A stretch of DNA of 64,000 nucleotides from Gyrodactylus bullatarudis (lineage: Eukaryota; Platyhelminthes; Monogenea; Gyrodactylidea; Gyrodactylidae), in assembly GCA_012064415.1 (NCBI GenBank), contig SSNU01000054.1, positions 1 through 64,000 on the forward strand, read 5' to 3'. A model generated the notes under the pieces. The model searched no databases. It saw only the letters and a program-made list of their open reading frames with translations, and was not told where the DNA came from. Numbering within the stretch: the first letter of the stretch is position 1; every line of letters starts with the position of its first letter. Positions 22,201-37,200 of the stretch are shown one piece after another. A program made the translations under genes and the position numbers.

Positions 22201-25200
22201 CACTAATTAGTAGGTTTATTCGGTTCATGAATGATTCAACTATTTGGAGAATGTTTGATATTGTCCCGGCTGATTTGTCAAGACTCTGACTTATCTCGGT
22301 TTTATTCAAATACTTGAGACACTGTGAGTTGAAGGAGTCGCTGGGATGGATGAATTTGGTCACTTTATGCTGAATACTCTTCAAATGTCGGATATTGTGT
22401 CTTAGCAGCTCCAGTAGTTTGGCTTCATACGTGGAGAAACTTGAAAAGAAAATGTTGGCCAGTTGGAGTTGAATCATGGAAGTATGTTGCTGAGAAAAGA
22501 GATCTCGGAGACGCCTTTCAACTCTCTCTTGCGGGTTGATAATGGAATTGTTTTCTCTAACAATTTCCTCGTCACTCATCAACAAGTACTCATAGCAAAC
22601 ATGCTTGGGAACTTTTGGTATCAAAAGGTCTGAATTCCCTGCATGACAGTATTGTTTAATAAGGTTGTCGATGAACTGAACCAAATTGTTCACGTTCAAG
22701 TCTATTTCTGAAGGACAGCCAATTTTTATCTGAAATGAAAAGAGACTTTTAAAAAAATCTCAGAGAATAGGAAAAACTCATTAATTCACATCTTAACTAG
22801 CTTTACATTAAAAAATAAAAGTTTAGTCCTCTAACCAAGTAATTCAAAATGAGGACAAGTATGAAAAAACTAATTTAAATTTTAAATGGATTTTACTTAA
22901 TCATTGCGTTTAATAGATTTTTTTCTGATGAGCTATCTCCAAAAAAATGATTGAAAATAAATTCAAATATCTAAGCTAGCTCTGATCTGGTAGGTGTTTA
23001 TGCACATCAGTTTTGAGCTAGGTAACCAAAGTCAAGGCAAGAACTTAAATGCATATCTCTGATCAAATCGTCGCCAATATTATATGATATGCTCAAGACT
23101 AAGATCCAATATTCATGAGCTCGGACAGCTGAAAAAACTTACCATATTTAATAAATGTAAAAATAATAAGTGAAAAAGGATGCCGAAAGTGTGAGGATTA
23201 AGCGCTTTATTTCAGGCATACTCATCAGCCTCTTACATCCCACATATATATTACAAAAAACAAAGAAAATTCAAAATTGATCTGATTGGCTCTCTTTAGG
23301 TGTTTGGGGCGGGGTAATCTGTATATTATCAGTGATAATTTATCACATTGTTTTTTGGATGTTTGGTACATTAATTGGTATTCCCACCCTAGGGTGAGAG
23401 TACCTCTGGAAAATACATGTTACCTAAAATGTATTCATACATCTATTATAGTTATATTACATAATATGTATACTTCATGTTCATTATTACACATAAATGA
23501 GTTCATTTTTCTATAACACTATGTGAAAAGGTTTTTTTATACAAAACGGAAATAATCACTGTATAAGTTGATTCTGAAAATTCTTTTGATTATTGGCTTA
23601 AACTGAAATATTTTGTGATTTTATTATTGCTTGTAATAATATCTGAATTTCTATTTCTCTTCCTTGTCTCTACCGGTTGAGTGTTTGTTTTTAATTCTCT
23701 GTTTCCACTGTTCGTATTAGGCCAACTAAGTCCTAAAGGTTTGACCAGTTTCTTTTGTTTGCACAGAATTGGATTTTCTCTTTTGATAAAAAAGGCTTCA
23801 GCAGTCTTTAAGGCGTTGACATTTCTTCCGTTTTGTCTATAAGGAATGTAAAAGTTTGAAGGGGAAGATTTTTTGTCACAGACCTTCACATGATCTCTAA
23901 CTGCAGTGTTACCCGTGTAGAGATTTTCCTCTACTGTCTTCTAATCTCCTTGTTTTATGTCCTATGTATTCCACTTTACATGGGCATTTAAACTTGTATA
24001 CCACATAGGATGACTTCTTATAGTCTAACAAGTCTTTTGATTCATTGCTTAACATCTTGTTTGTCTTAAATATGTATCTGACCCTTTACTATTAATGTAC
24101 CAAACATCCAAAAAACAATGTGATAAATTATCACTGATAATATACAGATTACCCCGCCCCAAACACCTAAAGAGAGCCAATCAGATCAATTTTGAATTTT
24201 CTTTGTTTTTTGTAATATATATGTGGGATGTAAGAGGCTGATGAGTATGCCTGAAATAAAGCGCTTATTCCTCACACTTTCGGCATCCTTTTTCACTTAT
24301 TATGCTCTCAACGTTTGCACAACTAACCAATGATATTAGGAATCAGTTACAAACAACAAATGTAAAAATATTTTTAAAAAATCAAACAGAAAATTTAAAA
24401 ATCAAGAGTCTAAATGAATTTTAAAAAGAACTTAAAAATAAGATTTACAATGAAGAATAGTCTATTTTGTAAAATTTTAACTTGTCACATGTATTTTTAA
24501 TAAATTATTATTATTATTATTATAGGAGAGAATTCTAAAAATTAAGTAGGATTTCAATGGCTCACATTCATGGTTTTTTGAATGTTCCCCTTCAAAGTGA
24601 CTAGATTCTCGATCAGGAAATTGGTTTCCTTTTGGAAGTTGACAATGGACACTTCCTCCTTGGTTAACTCCAAGAATAATGTGATATTGGCTGACTTTAA
24701 TAAGGAACGCTGTTGGATTAGGTTTCCCCATTTGACGAGGAAACTGGAACGTGTATAGATGTTGGGATGTTGATAAATTTTGTAGTTTAGTTGGGATTCT
24801 GTCTGCATCGATTGTGTTACCGAGACTAATTCTGGAATAAAAAAATTGATCAGATAATTCGATTTAGTTGATTAGTTTAATTTCTTTAAAATACAATTTT
24901 GATTTTCATTAGTTTGAAGATAACTTTAAAGAGACTTCACTTGACTATCTCAGTACCAAGACGTCTGGAAGAGATTTAAGAAAAAGTTTAAATCATATTC
25001 CAATTAAATCTACTTTTACTAACATGAACCAAGTTAATACGAAGATGGGAACTTATGATTCTTACAAAATTCTCAAAATTTTTCAAGATTTTTTTGGAAT
25101 CAAGATGAGGCCCACTTTCACGATATTTTTTTTGTTAGACGGATTATTTATTGGTATTTAAAATATAAATTCATAAAAAAATTTCATATGATCGACAATA

Positions 25201-28200
25201 TTTGAATAAAGTATCTGGTTAGTTTGGCAATGTAAAATTAAAATAGAATAAATGAAAATTCGTAAATCTGTAAGAAATTCGTTAATCATCTGGTTTATGG
25301 AGGTGAGAATAAAGAAGAGAAATTGAATAATCCAGTTTGGATCTATGAGACATTATTAATTTTAGACTAGTGAGGTTCTCACAGTCGGCAAATTCAATAT
25401 GAAGAAAAAAAATTAAATTCTCAAAGTAATTCCTTATTATTTTCCAAAATAGTCTTATTACGATGAAAGTGGGCAAAATCTTGATCTTTTGAGCCTTTCG
25501 ATAGATGGGTATAAGGTTGGTTGATATCAAGTAGGTAGTCTATTGATGTTTACATAAATTGCAAAATTTTATCATCATTAAATCTACAGGTATTGTTGTT
25601 TTATGAAATAATTTCCAATAATATTTTACTCATACCGTAACTCATCTGTACTTTATGAGTTCTATGTCTCTAATCAGAATTAAACGTGAATTTAAAAAAT
25701 GGATATATTCACACGAATGAACTTGTTTATCACGAAGAAGATATCGAAAATAATGAGAATGACTTACTAGGAGTCAACTTTTGACATATCCCCTCTTCAC
25801 ACTGGCAAAACTAGGGATGGAAAAATTGAAATGAAAATTTCTCCTTTGAAATGAGTCAATCATATATAAAATGTGTGTATACTTAATATAGAAAAAAAGA
25901 GTTGAGGTATATAAAGAGAGAAGCTCAAAATTTAACTAAAATAAAACAAAAATCTTCAAACGATAAACTGATCCAAATGTCAATAATACTTGTTTTTGTT
26001 TAATCAAAGTTGAACTAGGAAAATGATTGACAAAAACTGTAATAGAAATGGATAAAATTATTCCTACAAAACTCTAGAATCATGTTTATTACCCAACGAA
26101 ATTTTATTCAAATGTTTTGTTCATTAGGGTCTGATTTATATTGAAATTTCCATCTACTGGCGAGTAATTTGACGTAAAACTTGGCCGTTTAGAGGATTTA
26201 TTTGGAAATTAATTGTTGCTTGTTAGGCTAGGGTGAGATTTTTAACCTCATATTAGGACCAACTTTTCAAGAAGCTATCAATTCTAAGCATTATTTTGTA
26301 TTGAAGCATGTGATTCTCCATTATGTCATTCGGTTTTAAAAATCCAAAAATTTTCAAATCGCCGCTCAATTTTCAAAGAATTTTTACTACGCAATCACTA
26401 AAATCTGGAATATCTAGGCTATTTAATCGATTTCTTGAGTTTCATCTTCTAAAATAGTAATCTTGTTATCAAGAGGGGCTTCATGGTTAATTTCGTAATT
26501 TTATCATGTCCGTGGGAAATGTTGGAAAAATGGGCAATGACATAATGGAGGATGACTTTGACTGAGTACTAAAATTTATCAGAAAAGTGAATCCTTTGGT
26601 GAGTTGTTCCGAGATAAAAAATTTCACCCTAGCCTATTGCTTATTGATTTCATGCACGAAAAATACACCTATTCAGCTCCTATGTACATGAATCTTGTCT
26701 TCTTTAAACATTGATGAGTTTTATATAATTCTGATCAAAAAGGATCATGAGTTTAGGAATTCTACTCCATTCTGAAATTGCTCAAATATCAATGGCATTC
26801 TTCTGTCTGGCTAGCATGAACAATTTGTGATATACACGTAAGAGTCAGGAAAAATGTATTGAAATCATTGGAAAATTTCTGTATTATTTGAATCTCAATT
26901 TGAAAGGATTTTGATTCTTAGTAAAATGTCAATTTCAAGAACTTGAGGGTAATTTTGCTATTCAAAATTGGTCCCATTTGACCATTTTTTCTGAGCTTTT
27001 AGTTAAAAATTTCGGTTTATTTCAAAATCCCAAATCAAAAAACTCACTTGGTTGTATAGATTTATTCGAATATTTGTCTGGAAGGCATTACCAATCAGAA
27101 CATTCAAGCTGTCATCTTTAAGGATTCGTGAAGATTTCAATTTTTCCAAAGTGAACTGATCTGAGGTGAAATATTGATCGGCATTCTCTTGGCTCATATG
27201 AATCCATAAATGAATGCCAATATGGTCATTATTTACAATTAAATAATCATATTCTTGTGGATCCATTGAGAAGGATAAAAATTTGACTAGAAATAATACG
27301 GGTTAATGTTGAAAAATGAACAAAGCTGTTAATCCCATCGGTACCATAACTATTTCGCTACTTTCATAAAGCCCAAAATTTAGCAAATTTTGTCTAACAA
27401 AAAAAGCAATGAAAATATTCAAATATTCAATCAAAAATATTGCTAATGCAAGTTCAGATTTTTGGCTTTAAATTAAGGGATAATTACAAAAACAAATGTA
27501 CCATTTTTATATTTTACATAAACAAATGAATAGACCATTGCCTATTTCATAAGCAAATGGATATACCAGTCTTATTTTCATAAACAAATTTGTTTCACAT
27601 TTACCCCAAAAACAAATGGACTCACCTTTGTATATTTCATTAACAAATGGACATACCTCTGTATATTTCACAAAAAATGGAAATTCCTCATTAAAAAAAT
27701 ATATTAGTCAATATAAATAGGAATTGTGTAATACACAATGTGTATCCATTTCTTATTCAAAACATGCTCGAGATTGACTTGACGGAAACAAAAAGATCTT
27801 TCCTATTGCTCTTTCAATTGTTCCAGCAGAAAATAAGACAACATGGACTTTCTTAAAAATCTTGACAAAAGTTTGGACCTTAGAGCCCATGATGAGTTAG
27901 TGATTCTATCAGACAGAGAAAAGGGTCTTAAAAATAGTGTCAACACAGTAATTCCGAATGCAGCTCATAGTTACTGTCTGTATCACATTGGTAAAAACAT
28001 CCTGACAAAGTTTAAAGTTTATACAGTAGTAATAACCAGTGATCACACTTTGCTAGTAAGTTTAATGTCTATAAACACTTTAATTTCTACATTGAGCTTA
28101 TCTTTAAGATTCTTTATTAATCTAGCAGATTTTTTTAAAAGAGGAATTTTCATTTGTCAATGAAATATACGAAGGTGTGTCCATTTGTCAATGAAATATA

Positions 28201-31200
28201 CAAAGGTGTGTCCATTTGTTTTTGGGGTAAATGTGAAATAAATTTGTTTATGAAAATAAGACTGGTATATCCATTTGTTTATGTAAAATATAAAAATGGT
28301 GCATTTGTTTTTGTAATTATCCCTTAAATTAAACTTTAAGTTGCCAAGATATCTGCAGTTACAAAAGTTTGAAAAATGTCTATCGGCAGATATATATTTT
28401 ATTTTAACCATTTCATGAGATTCGCCCTATATACGGCGATTATTCTAATGCGGAAATTTTCAGTTATTACTCAGTTCTAAACAATATCACATAATATATT
28501 TCATAATTCATGCTAAAAATATCATTTAAATCCCAAAAAGTCACAAAGAGATGTCTAAACTTTAATTCAGGTTTATTGAAAAATGATTCATAAATTGTAA
28601 GCAAAAGCAATTTTGATAAATGATTGCCAAATGTTCGCATAAAGGAATTTTCATAATTGACTCAAGTCTGATAAATATGGTGTATATGTTGTGCGCAATT
28701 TAGGAAGATTTCACTCTCTTCCTATTTTGGTCGACCAATTTTTGAAGATTATTTTTTGTACATGCTAGTTTGACCTTTGTAATACATCAAAATACATTGT
28801 GCACACAAGTAGGCTTATTTTCTCTTTCTCTCTACCCCCCCCCCTACTTTAATACAGACACATGTAAACCTTAAAAGGAGCAAATGTATTAGACAAGTCT
28901 TCTCCTATTGAGTCAAATACATAAGAGTAAAGAATATTTTGGAATGTAAAAATTAAAAATGGATGAAAGGAAGAACTTCTACGATCTCATTGAAGAACAA
29001 GCCTCTAAATGAAAGCTCTTCTGAAATGATCAAAAAGATTAAAATCCCGGAAAACTTTGATACAAAATCAGGTACATATCAAAGGTCAAATTTTACCAAG
29101 GTTGTCAAAATTATCAACAACTAGGAATGGAATTTACTCAATCTTAAGTGTCATAAGATCATTGTCTTGTATTGATAAATGATTCCAATGCTACAAACAT
29201 GTTTTCATTCAACTCAATGAACTAGTATGTAAAGGGGGATCGTTCTCCTTATTTGCGTGTGAAAGTGGGGGGGGGAGTGCAGAGAGAAAGAGAAAATGTG
29301 TGGGCCATGTTTTTTGATGTATTGCAAAGGTCAAATTAGCATACACCAAAAAAATTCTTCCTAAATTGGTCGACCAAAATAGGAAGAGAGTGAAATCTTC
29401 CAGAATTGTGCAACTTCCTAAATTGCGCACAACATATATAGGCATTTCGAATAAATTTTCCATTCTTGAAAACACTTCAATTTCTATTTAGTAAAACATA
29501 AACATATTGAAGGATTAACAGAACTGATAACCAAAACAATCCCATCTTTTAGTCCTTTTTTAACCCTTTTTGTATACCCCCCCCCACCTATTCCTCAAAG
29601 GTCCAATAGGAAAGACTGGTTTTTGTTTGTACAGTAGTGAACAAATCTCATGATGTGTGATTGCCGAAAAAGGGGGTCTATAGAAATTTTTACGTTAGAA
29701 GACCCCATATGGATGATGACGTCATCCAACATTAGGAATGGGAAAAATGAAAAAAACTTGAATCTAAAACTTTTTACAAAACCGGTCTCGTCTTTGAACC
29801 TTCATATATCTTAGATAAAATAATATTTTAGCTTTAAATTTGAGGAAACCAGATAACTTTTTATTCTGTATCGAATGGTGCTAATTTCATGATGATTGAA
29901 CGAAAATAAATTAACTTTGTTTTGGCTGAAGCAAATTGAATAAAAATTGGCATAACGATAGAATATGAAAAGAATAAGCCAATGCTAAAATTTAGGCTCG
30001 AAATGATGAAAAATAACCCATTTATGACCAAACAAAATGTCACCTGGTTTCTAAAATAAATATAAATTTCATACTCCTACTCATAAGTAACCAAGCAAAA
30101 AAGTTCTTACCGTCCGGTTTAACTCTCATACATTTTTTAGGAAGTTTAGTGTAAATCTGTATTGAAAAAAGTAAAAAGAAATTAAAGATAAAATTTGTAC
30201 AAAAGCGTAGAAGTTTAAAATAATAATGATATGAGTAATACATCTTGGTTCGGTTAAAAAATAAAGAGTAAAAAGAATAGATAGATTCAATCTTTGTTTT
30301 TGTTCGTTTATTGAATATTGGAGCAAATTTTAATAACAAATCGAATACAATCCTATAAACTCGGGAGAATTTTGAAGATGAATTTAATAACGAGAGAATT
30401 TTACAATACTTTGAGGTGAGAACCTCTTTGAACATAATTCTTTAAATTAAAAATATAGATTTCTGAAGAAATTTAATTAAAAAGAGAAAATTTCAAAGTG
30501 TACCTGATCAATTTCATTTAACCAAAAAAAAATTTTGCAATTGTTACAAAGATAACATAAAAAAAGGAAAAAAATTTAGGAAGAAATGTACTTTTATCAT
30601 TTCAATAGTATAGACTCAATAACTTTAATCATTGAATGGGTTATTTTTCTTCATGTTATTCGATTTCCCATATAAATAGTGAGTTTCTTGAAGCTTCGAT
30701 GGCTAAATTCTCATCTCAATTTGCTTTAATTCTTATAGGAGTTCTCCAGAGAACAGGAATCATTAGCATTATGAACCGAAGGGAAAAAACTCACTTTTTT
30801 GATTAATAACTGTCTGGTAGCACACACCATACTGTGTTAAAATCTTTTTGAATTGTTCACTAGTCACCTCAAGAGTATCATCCAGAATGAAACTGTAAAA
30901 ATAAAAAGAATAAAAGAATGAATGCGCTAGACAAGTCAATCTTGATTATAGAAAATTAATAAAAACATGCAAGATGAAACAAACCGAGTTGTCTAGGGAA
31001 AAAAGAATCATGAAATATATTCCTTGTATAAGGAAGGTGTTTAGTAACTAGAAATTTCCCTAGCATCTAAAGCTAGTTGATATAAAGATTGGAATTTACT
31101 ATTTACTCAATTATCCCGGGATAATCATAAATGTTCCGATAAACATGCTGTTATTTCTATCATAATAATTGAAAAATTCCAACGATAAGGATCGAATTCA

Positions 31201-34200
31201 AAAATTTTTCTCAAGTTGATGTAAATCGTTTCTAAAATCCGGAACCAACTAATTTTTGCAACCCTACAAATATGTGTCAAAAATTATTCTTATTTCACTG
31301 CAAAAGGGTCAAAGGGATAATTTGTTAGTTTTTTATTTGGAAGGCAAAAAAATTGGAACGAACATCAAAAGAAGTTATTACACACAAGTTAATCCTCCCT
31401 CTGAACCCTTTTGCAAAAGAGAATGAAAAACACTTGATTTAAACTATTTGGATACAGAAAATATGAAGAGATGAGAGTTTAATTCGAGTCTTGGATCTTT
31501 CTTCTTCTCCTGTAATGCATTCTCGGAGAATAAGGAAGAAATTCACTTGAAACTATTGACTACTATAGTGACTGGATTAAATTCAGAATTTTGAAAATTT
31601 CCATATACCTTTTGAGCATATCTTTGAAGGAATGATGATTATTCTCAAGAATGTTTGCCATCTCTGAACTTGTAATGTGTAAGGAACTGTTTACTATTTG
31701 GTCATAGACTACATCTCCATTATCTGTTGTAAACAATCTTGTACCCCTGAAAGAAAAAAAGAGAATTAGTACATCTTTTCCACTTGATTCAAATGCATTC
31801 GTTTTCTTCAGTGTAACCAGAAATTTCATTTGAGTATCGCGAATTTTGAATCAGCACAAATCAGAGAGGCAAATTTTTTAACATTCGGGTGTGCAAAGAT
31901 CATTTTAAAGAGAAATTTTCAACGTAAAAAAGTTCCTATTAAACAGATTAAACATTTTAAATTTATACACCCCAAATCGCAATTGAAAATGCCGATTTTT
32001 TGAATTAGCGCCAACTATTTTCAATGATTTTTTTTTGTTAGAAAAAAATCTTATATTGAATTGAAAATATAAATACAAATTATAACGAAATCTGCTTGTA
32101 CAAATAGAAATAAAATACATAAATAAAATGGATTGATTGATGTGTACAATTATAAAAAGATAAAATGTCAAGTCATAAATAAGGTAAAGGCTCTCGAGTT
32201 GTAAATATTTGAGCAATAAGAAAGCCTGGGAACTAGAGTCTGCAAGAAATTCGAAAATCATCTGGTTAATGAAGATAGGAATAAGGCAAAGACTTAGAAT
32301 AATCGATTCAGATGGGAGCATTATTTTGCATTTATCTCTATTAATATAGAGCCCCATCGTCTCAAGGGAATCTTTAAGAAGCGAGAAGTTATGATCTATT
32401 TTAATAATGTCAAAAGCATTATTTATTCTAAAGATGAATTTCAGATCATCAGCATATTTTAAAAGGACACCCTCAATATCCTTAGGAAGCTGAATGTCAG
32501 CGAAACAAATATTAAAAATAAGAGGGCCAATAGTGGAACCCTGGGGAACCCCAGAATTTATCTTGACGAGATTACTACTAGTGGCGTTGAAGGAAACATA
32601 TTGCATCCTTTTGGATAAAAAGTACATAGTGAGGTTTATTATAAAAGGGTTAATATTTAGTTCGATAAGTATTCTTTAATATAAGAAAATTTTAGTCTAT
32701 CAAAAGCCTTGGATATATCAAGGTAATGGATTAATAAATAAGACTTGGATTTTAAAAGAGGGAGGGAATAATCGAGACAACTGAGTAGATTACTGGAGGT
32801 ATTTCTGCCCGATAGAAAACCATGCTGAGAACAATCAGGGAAAGGCGTTGACAATGCGGACTTGATTTCAGTAGTTAAAAACGGTCAATAATAGATAGAA
32901 AGACATTTAGAGATGAGATAGGACGCAGATGAGAGAAATCAGAGTATTTTTTAATTTTAGGGATTGGAATAATTTTAACTATGAGTCAATCCTCAGGGAT
33001 GAAACAATTACTAATACAAATATTCAAATAATTACATAAATTAATTAGGAAGTTATTGGAAATGGAATTTAATAGATTCAAGGAATTAAATTTAGAATCA
33101 ATTCTATTGGGGTTTTTGCAATATTTAATAATGTTTTTAATTTCATCAACTGATATAACAGGAGGAACGGAATAAGTAGGGAGTACATTTATAATTTCAG
33201 CATCACCGAAAGAGTTTTCAAAATAAGGATTAATCTCGTTACAGAATTCCAGGTCCGGAAGCGAGGTAAAATTGTTAATGGATGAGGATTTCTTGATATT
33301 GAGAAGTTTTCTGAACTTAGACCAACCCCTTTGGGGATTAGATCTAAGATCAGCCATAACTGAGTCTTCGAAAGCTTCGAGAGCAACAAAATCAATATTG
33401 GTGGAGGAATTGAAGAACTTGAACGAGTTCTTGGTAATACGAGTTGATTCATTAAGAATCGAATAATATAAATCACAATTAAACGAGTTTTTAGAAAATA
33501 TAATTGAAGAAAATGTCTGAATGAGATCGTTACACTTCTTATAGTCAACAGTTTTTTTTCTCTAAGATAAAATTGAGAATGATTAGAGTTAGAGTGATTA
33601 AAGAAAATGATATTATGATCTGAAAATGGAACAGTACTTGGAAAGGCTTCATGGAAGACATTAGAAAGAATGAGATCCAGAATATTGGTGTTGCGAGTGG
33701 GCTTAGATACGATTTGAACAAGGTTATGATTAAATAACAGTTCATCGAAAGAGGGAGGTATCACAGGGAAGGAGTTATCACAGGGAAAATTAAAGTCCCC
33801 GAGTATAGATAGATTAATTTTAGAGTTGGCTACTATTGAGTAGATATGATTTAAAATAATATCATCAGGAATATAGTATTTACTGGATAAAGGAGGACGA
33901 TATAATAAAAAGAAATTTAGCTGTTCATTATTTATGATTAAGGAAACATAAATGTATTGGAATGGCACTGAATTAGTGATATATGTTAGATCTAATAGAT
34001 TCGCATTGCAGCCGAAACAGAAAAAAAAATTTGACTCGTCCTTAATAGCATCTTTGATTTGAGCAGATATTAGATTAGTAAAAACATTCGTTATACATCT
34101 GACCTGATTTAGAGAAAAGAGATCGAATTTAGACATTGCATGCAATATTTCGGAAGTGATAAAAAGTTTACAATTAGTGGAACTCTTGACCGTTGTAAAA

Positions 34201-37200
34201 TGTTTCCAGGCAGCCTCAGAATATAGTCTTCAGTTGACGATTTAAATTTTAAAATGTATTTTCTATTTAAACTTCAAGGTAGATATAAAATTAGGATCTA
34301 GCTCGATAGACCCCAGCTGGCGATATATTCCGGCTCATAATTTGAATAATATCTGTATTTATTGATATAATTTTGGTATAAGGTCATTTACATTATTGGC
34401 TGTGTAGTGTTTGAGAAGAAATCAAAGTTGCAATGATTTTGATGAATTTTTAAAGGCCAATATTTCACATAGGTAAAAGTTTTTGGGAAATGAAATTATC
34501 AGATCAAAAAGTAAGAAACAAGAGAGAAAGAATGAAATGGAAATGGGAAAAAAGTACTATACGACACATCGGAAGTCATTCTTGTTGACTGACTTGATGA
34601 ATCGAGAAGAAAAATTATTCAATCTTTTTTTTCTTGTAATTCAAATTTATTTATTTTTCTTTCCCCAAAAGTGAGCGAGGAAATTCTTGAAGAGATGAAT
34701 TCATTCATCATTGAAAAAATTCTATTGTCTAATCATTATTTTTTCAATAAAATCAACTTTTTTGCATAATACAGAAATTGTACCCAGAAACTTTATTCTA
34801 GATTATACCTTAATTACTGCCTCGCGAAATATCTATACCATTTTCAGATTGTTTTCAAAAGTTTAAAATTGAATTTCATACTTTTACAACAAGAAACTGA
34901 TAATTTCTTAATAGAATTTATAGTTGTGAATAATAATATAGGAAATACGAACCACTATTTTCTGACGACCCCTAATTAGGATGCGCCAACAATCATACAA
35001 TAGGTATGATATGTCCCTTTTCTGTGCAATGATGGATCGCTTAGGTATTTCACCTGAAAACAGTGTGCTAGCCTTCAATACAGCGCTTTTAACCATAGGT
35101 CCTTTGAGGGAAGAAAACTGTCTTAAACAGTCACAAAAGTTATTGATTATAATAAAGGAAGGGCCGAGCTTCTGGATATTGAGAAGCCTAAAGAAGTTAA
35201 AGTTCTGCAATTTGACAAAATTTACGCAAGGTACTGAGGGACTCTAGAGTCAAACGAGAGTTTATGTCTGTGAGCAGCGTTCTAAACAATAAATATTTGG
35301 GTACGCTTGGGATCAGATTCGATCACATCCCCTCGATCAATCAAGGAGTTGAACGTCAGGTTCAGATCACATCAGCTACTGCAATTAATAACTGCATATT
35401 ATTGTCATTGGAATGATGCATACAATCAGTTATCGGAGAGAATTCCCAACCAAAATGACGAAGAAAGAATGGCTGCAAAAGGCTGAAGAGTGAGTTTTGC
35501 TCTCGATATATATTAATAATTATTGATTTTTAACATAATTTCAAGATATTGTGCAAATAAGTACACTTGAGCACCAGTTTTCGTCCCTGAGAATGTGCAC
35601 ACCCCATTGTTCATGTCTTTCAAAACTAAAGAAACAATGTTTTGCATTTCCTTAAAATATTTTATTTTCATTCGACTAAACTTGAACCAAGCTTTAATTT
35701 CAAAAAAAATCAGCTTTCTAACTCAATATTCAACAAAGATATGCTCATTGGAAATTTTGTGAAATTTTGTTTTCATTGAAAGGAAAGTTCAAGGAAGGAT
35801 TCATAAGAGGCTCGAGTCAGAATTACTCATTGATTTTTATAAAACACTGTGGATATGAAGCAGTAATTATCTAATTATGGTACATGTGAATGAAGCTATG
35901 AGCAATAATTATAATTGAAGGTTGCAATTTTCAAGTTCAAGAATTTAGAGGGTCACGCATTCTTTTTCATGAAAACCTCAATTTAATTTGGAATCTTATT
36001 CGAGTTTAATGAATAATTTACTAGCTTGCGGTGGTACTGATCTGACCAGAAGAAAATCAAAATCAGAAAAAATGAAAATTTTGACCAAAAAATTATTTTA
36101 TTCGTATACTTGTCCTACTTCTTAGTAGGTTGATGATCAATTTTAGTTTTAAAAGACATGAAAAATGGGGTGTGCAGATTCTCAGGCACGAAAACTGGTG
36201 CACAAGTGTAATGGCAAAACAGAAGAACATGCTTTTTATGCAAGATGAAAACACCTTTTTTTAGAACATTTTAATAATTATTTGTTTTAATTCTCTTAGA
36301 AATTGTTTCAGAGATGTTCATTAAAAAAAAATCTTTGCCTTCTTTATTTGTGCGTCGCTTATAAGTAGATTGTATAATTTTCTAGTCTTTCAAAACCCAT
36401 AAGATCGTATACGGATCAAGTAGATAGAGGTCTCGTATGAAAAAATTATCGTAGTAATAGCTATTGAGAAAGCTTTTAGGAAATCAAATGCCATAAAGAG
36501 TATCGATCCAAGTTTCTCTGTTCTCTTATAGGTTCACTTTAAGTCTAGGAATTTTAATGAAGCTATGAAGAGCTTTATATTTTTGCGATCTTCAATGAGG
36601 ATTCTTCATGTATACTTGATTTATTTGAAATTCTTGTCGCTGATATAGAGGGATTAGAAAAAGTATCAATATCAAGAATATAAATTGAAGATTTTATCTT
36701 TTCACAAATGAAAGATTAATGAATCTATCTTTTTTCAATCTCCTTTTCCAGATTAGAAGAAATAGTTTGATAATTTAAAAGGATAAACTCTTCATCGGAA
36801 CCCTGAATTGATTGATCTCTTGTTAAGGTAGAGAGTTTTCTTCCTAGTTTAAAACTACCCAAAAATGAATTGACAAGAAAAATTTTTAATTCAACATTTT
36901 GATACAGATTACTGGCGTCGAAGTTGTACTCAAAAGTTTATTGACATTCTAGGACAAGAATCTGCAGGAGCCTCTATTGAAAAAGAGGTGGTTAGTCATC
37001 GGCTATGATTTCTCCTATTGCATTTTATCAAACGATACTAAAAGTTTACTAAACTTTATTACATCTAAATGTAATACAGAAGCTTCTTTATCAAAAGATT
37101 CACAAGCTTGGTTATGAAAATTTCGAAACAGAAAACATATTGATATTCTGGTTGCTTTGACTCAAATTCAACTCTTTAATCGTGTCGTCCTTGGTCGTTT

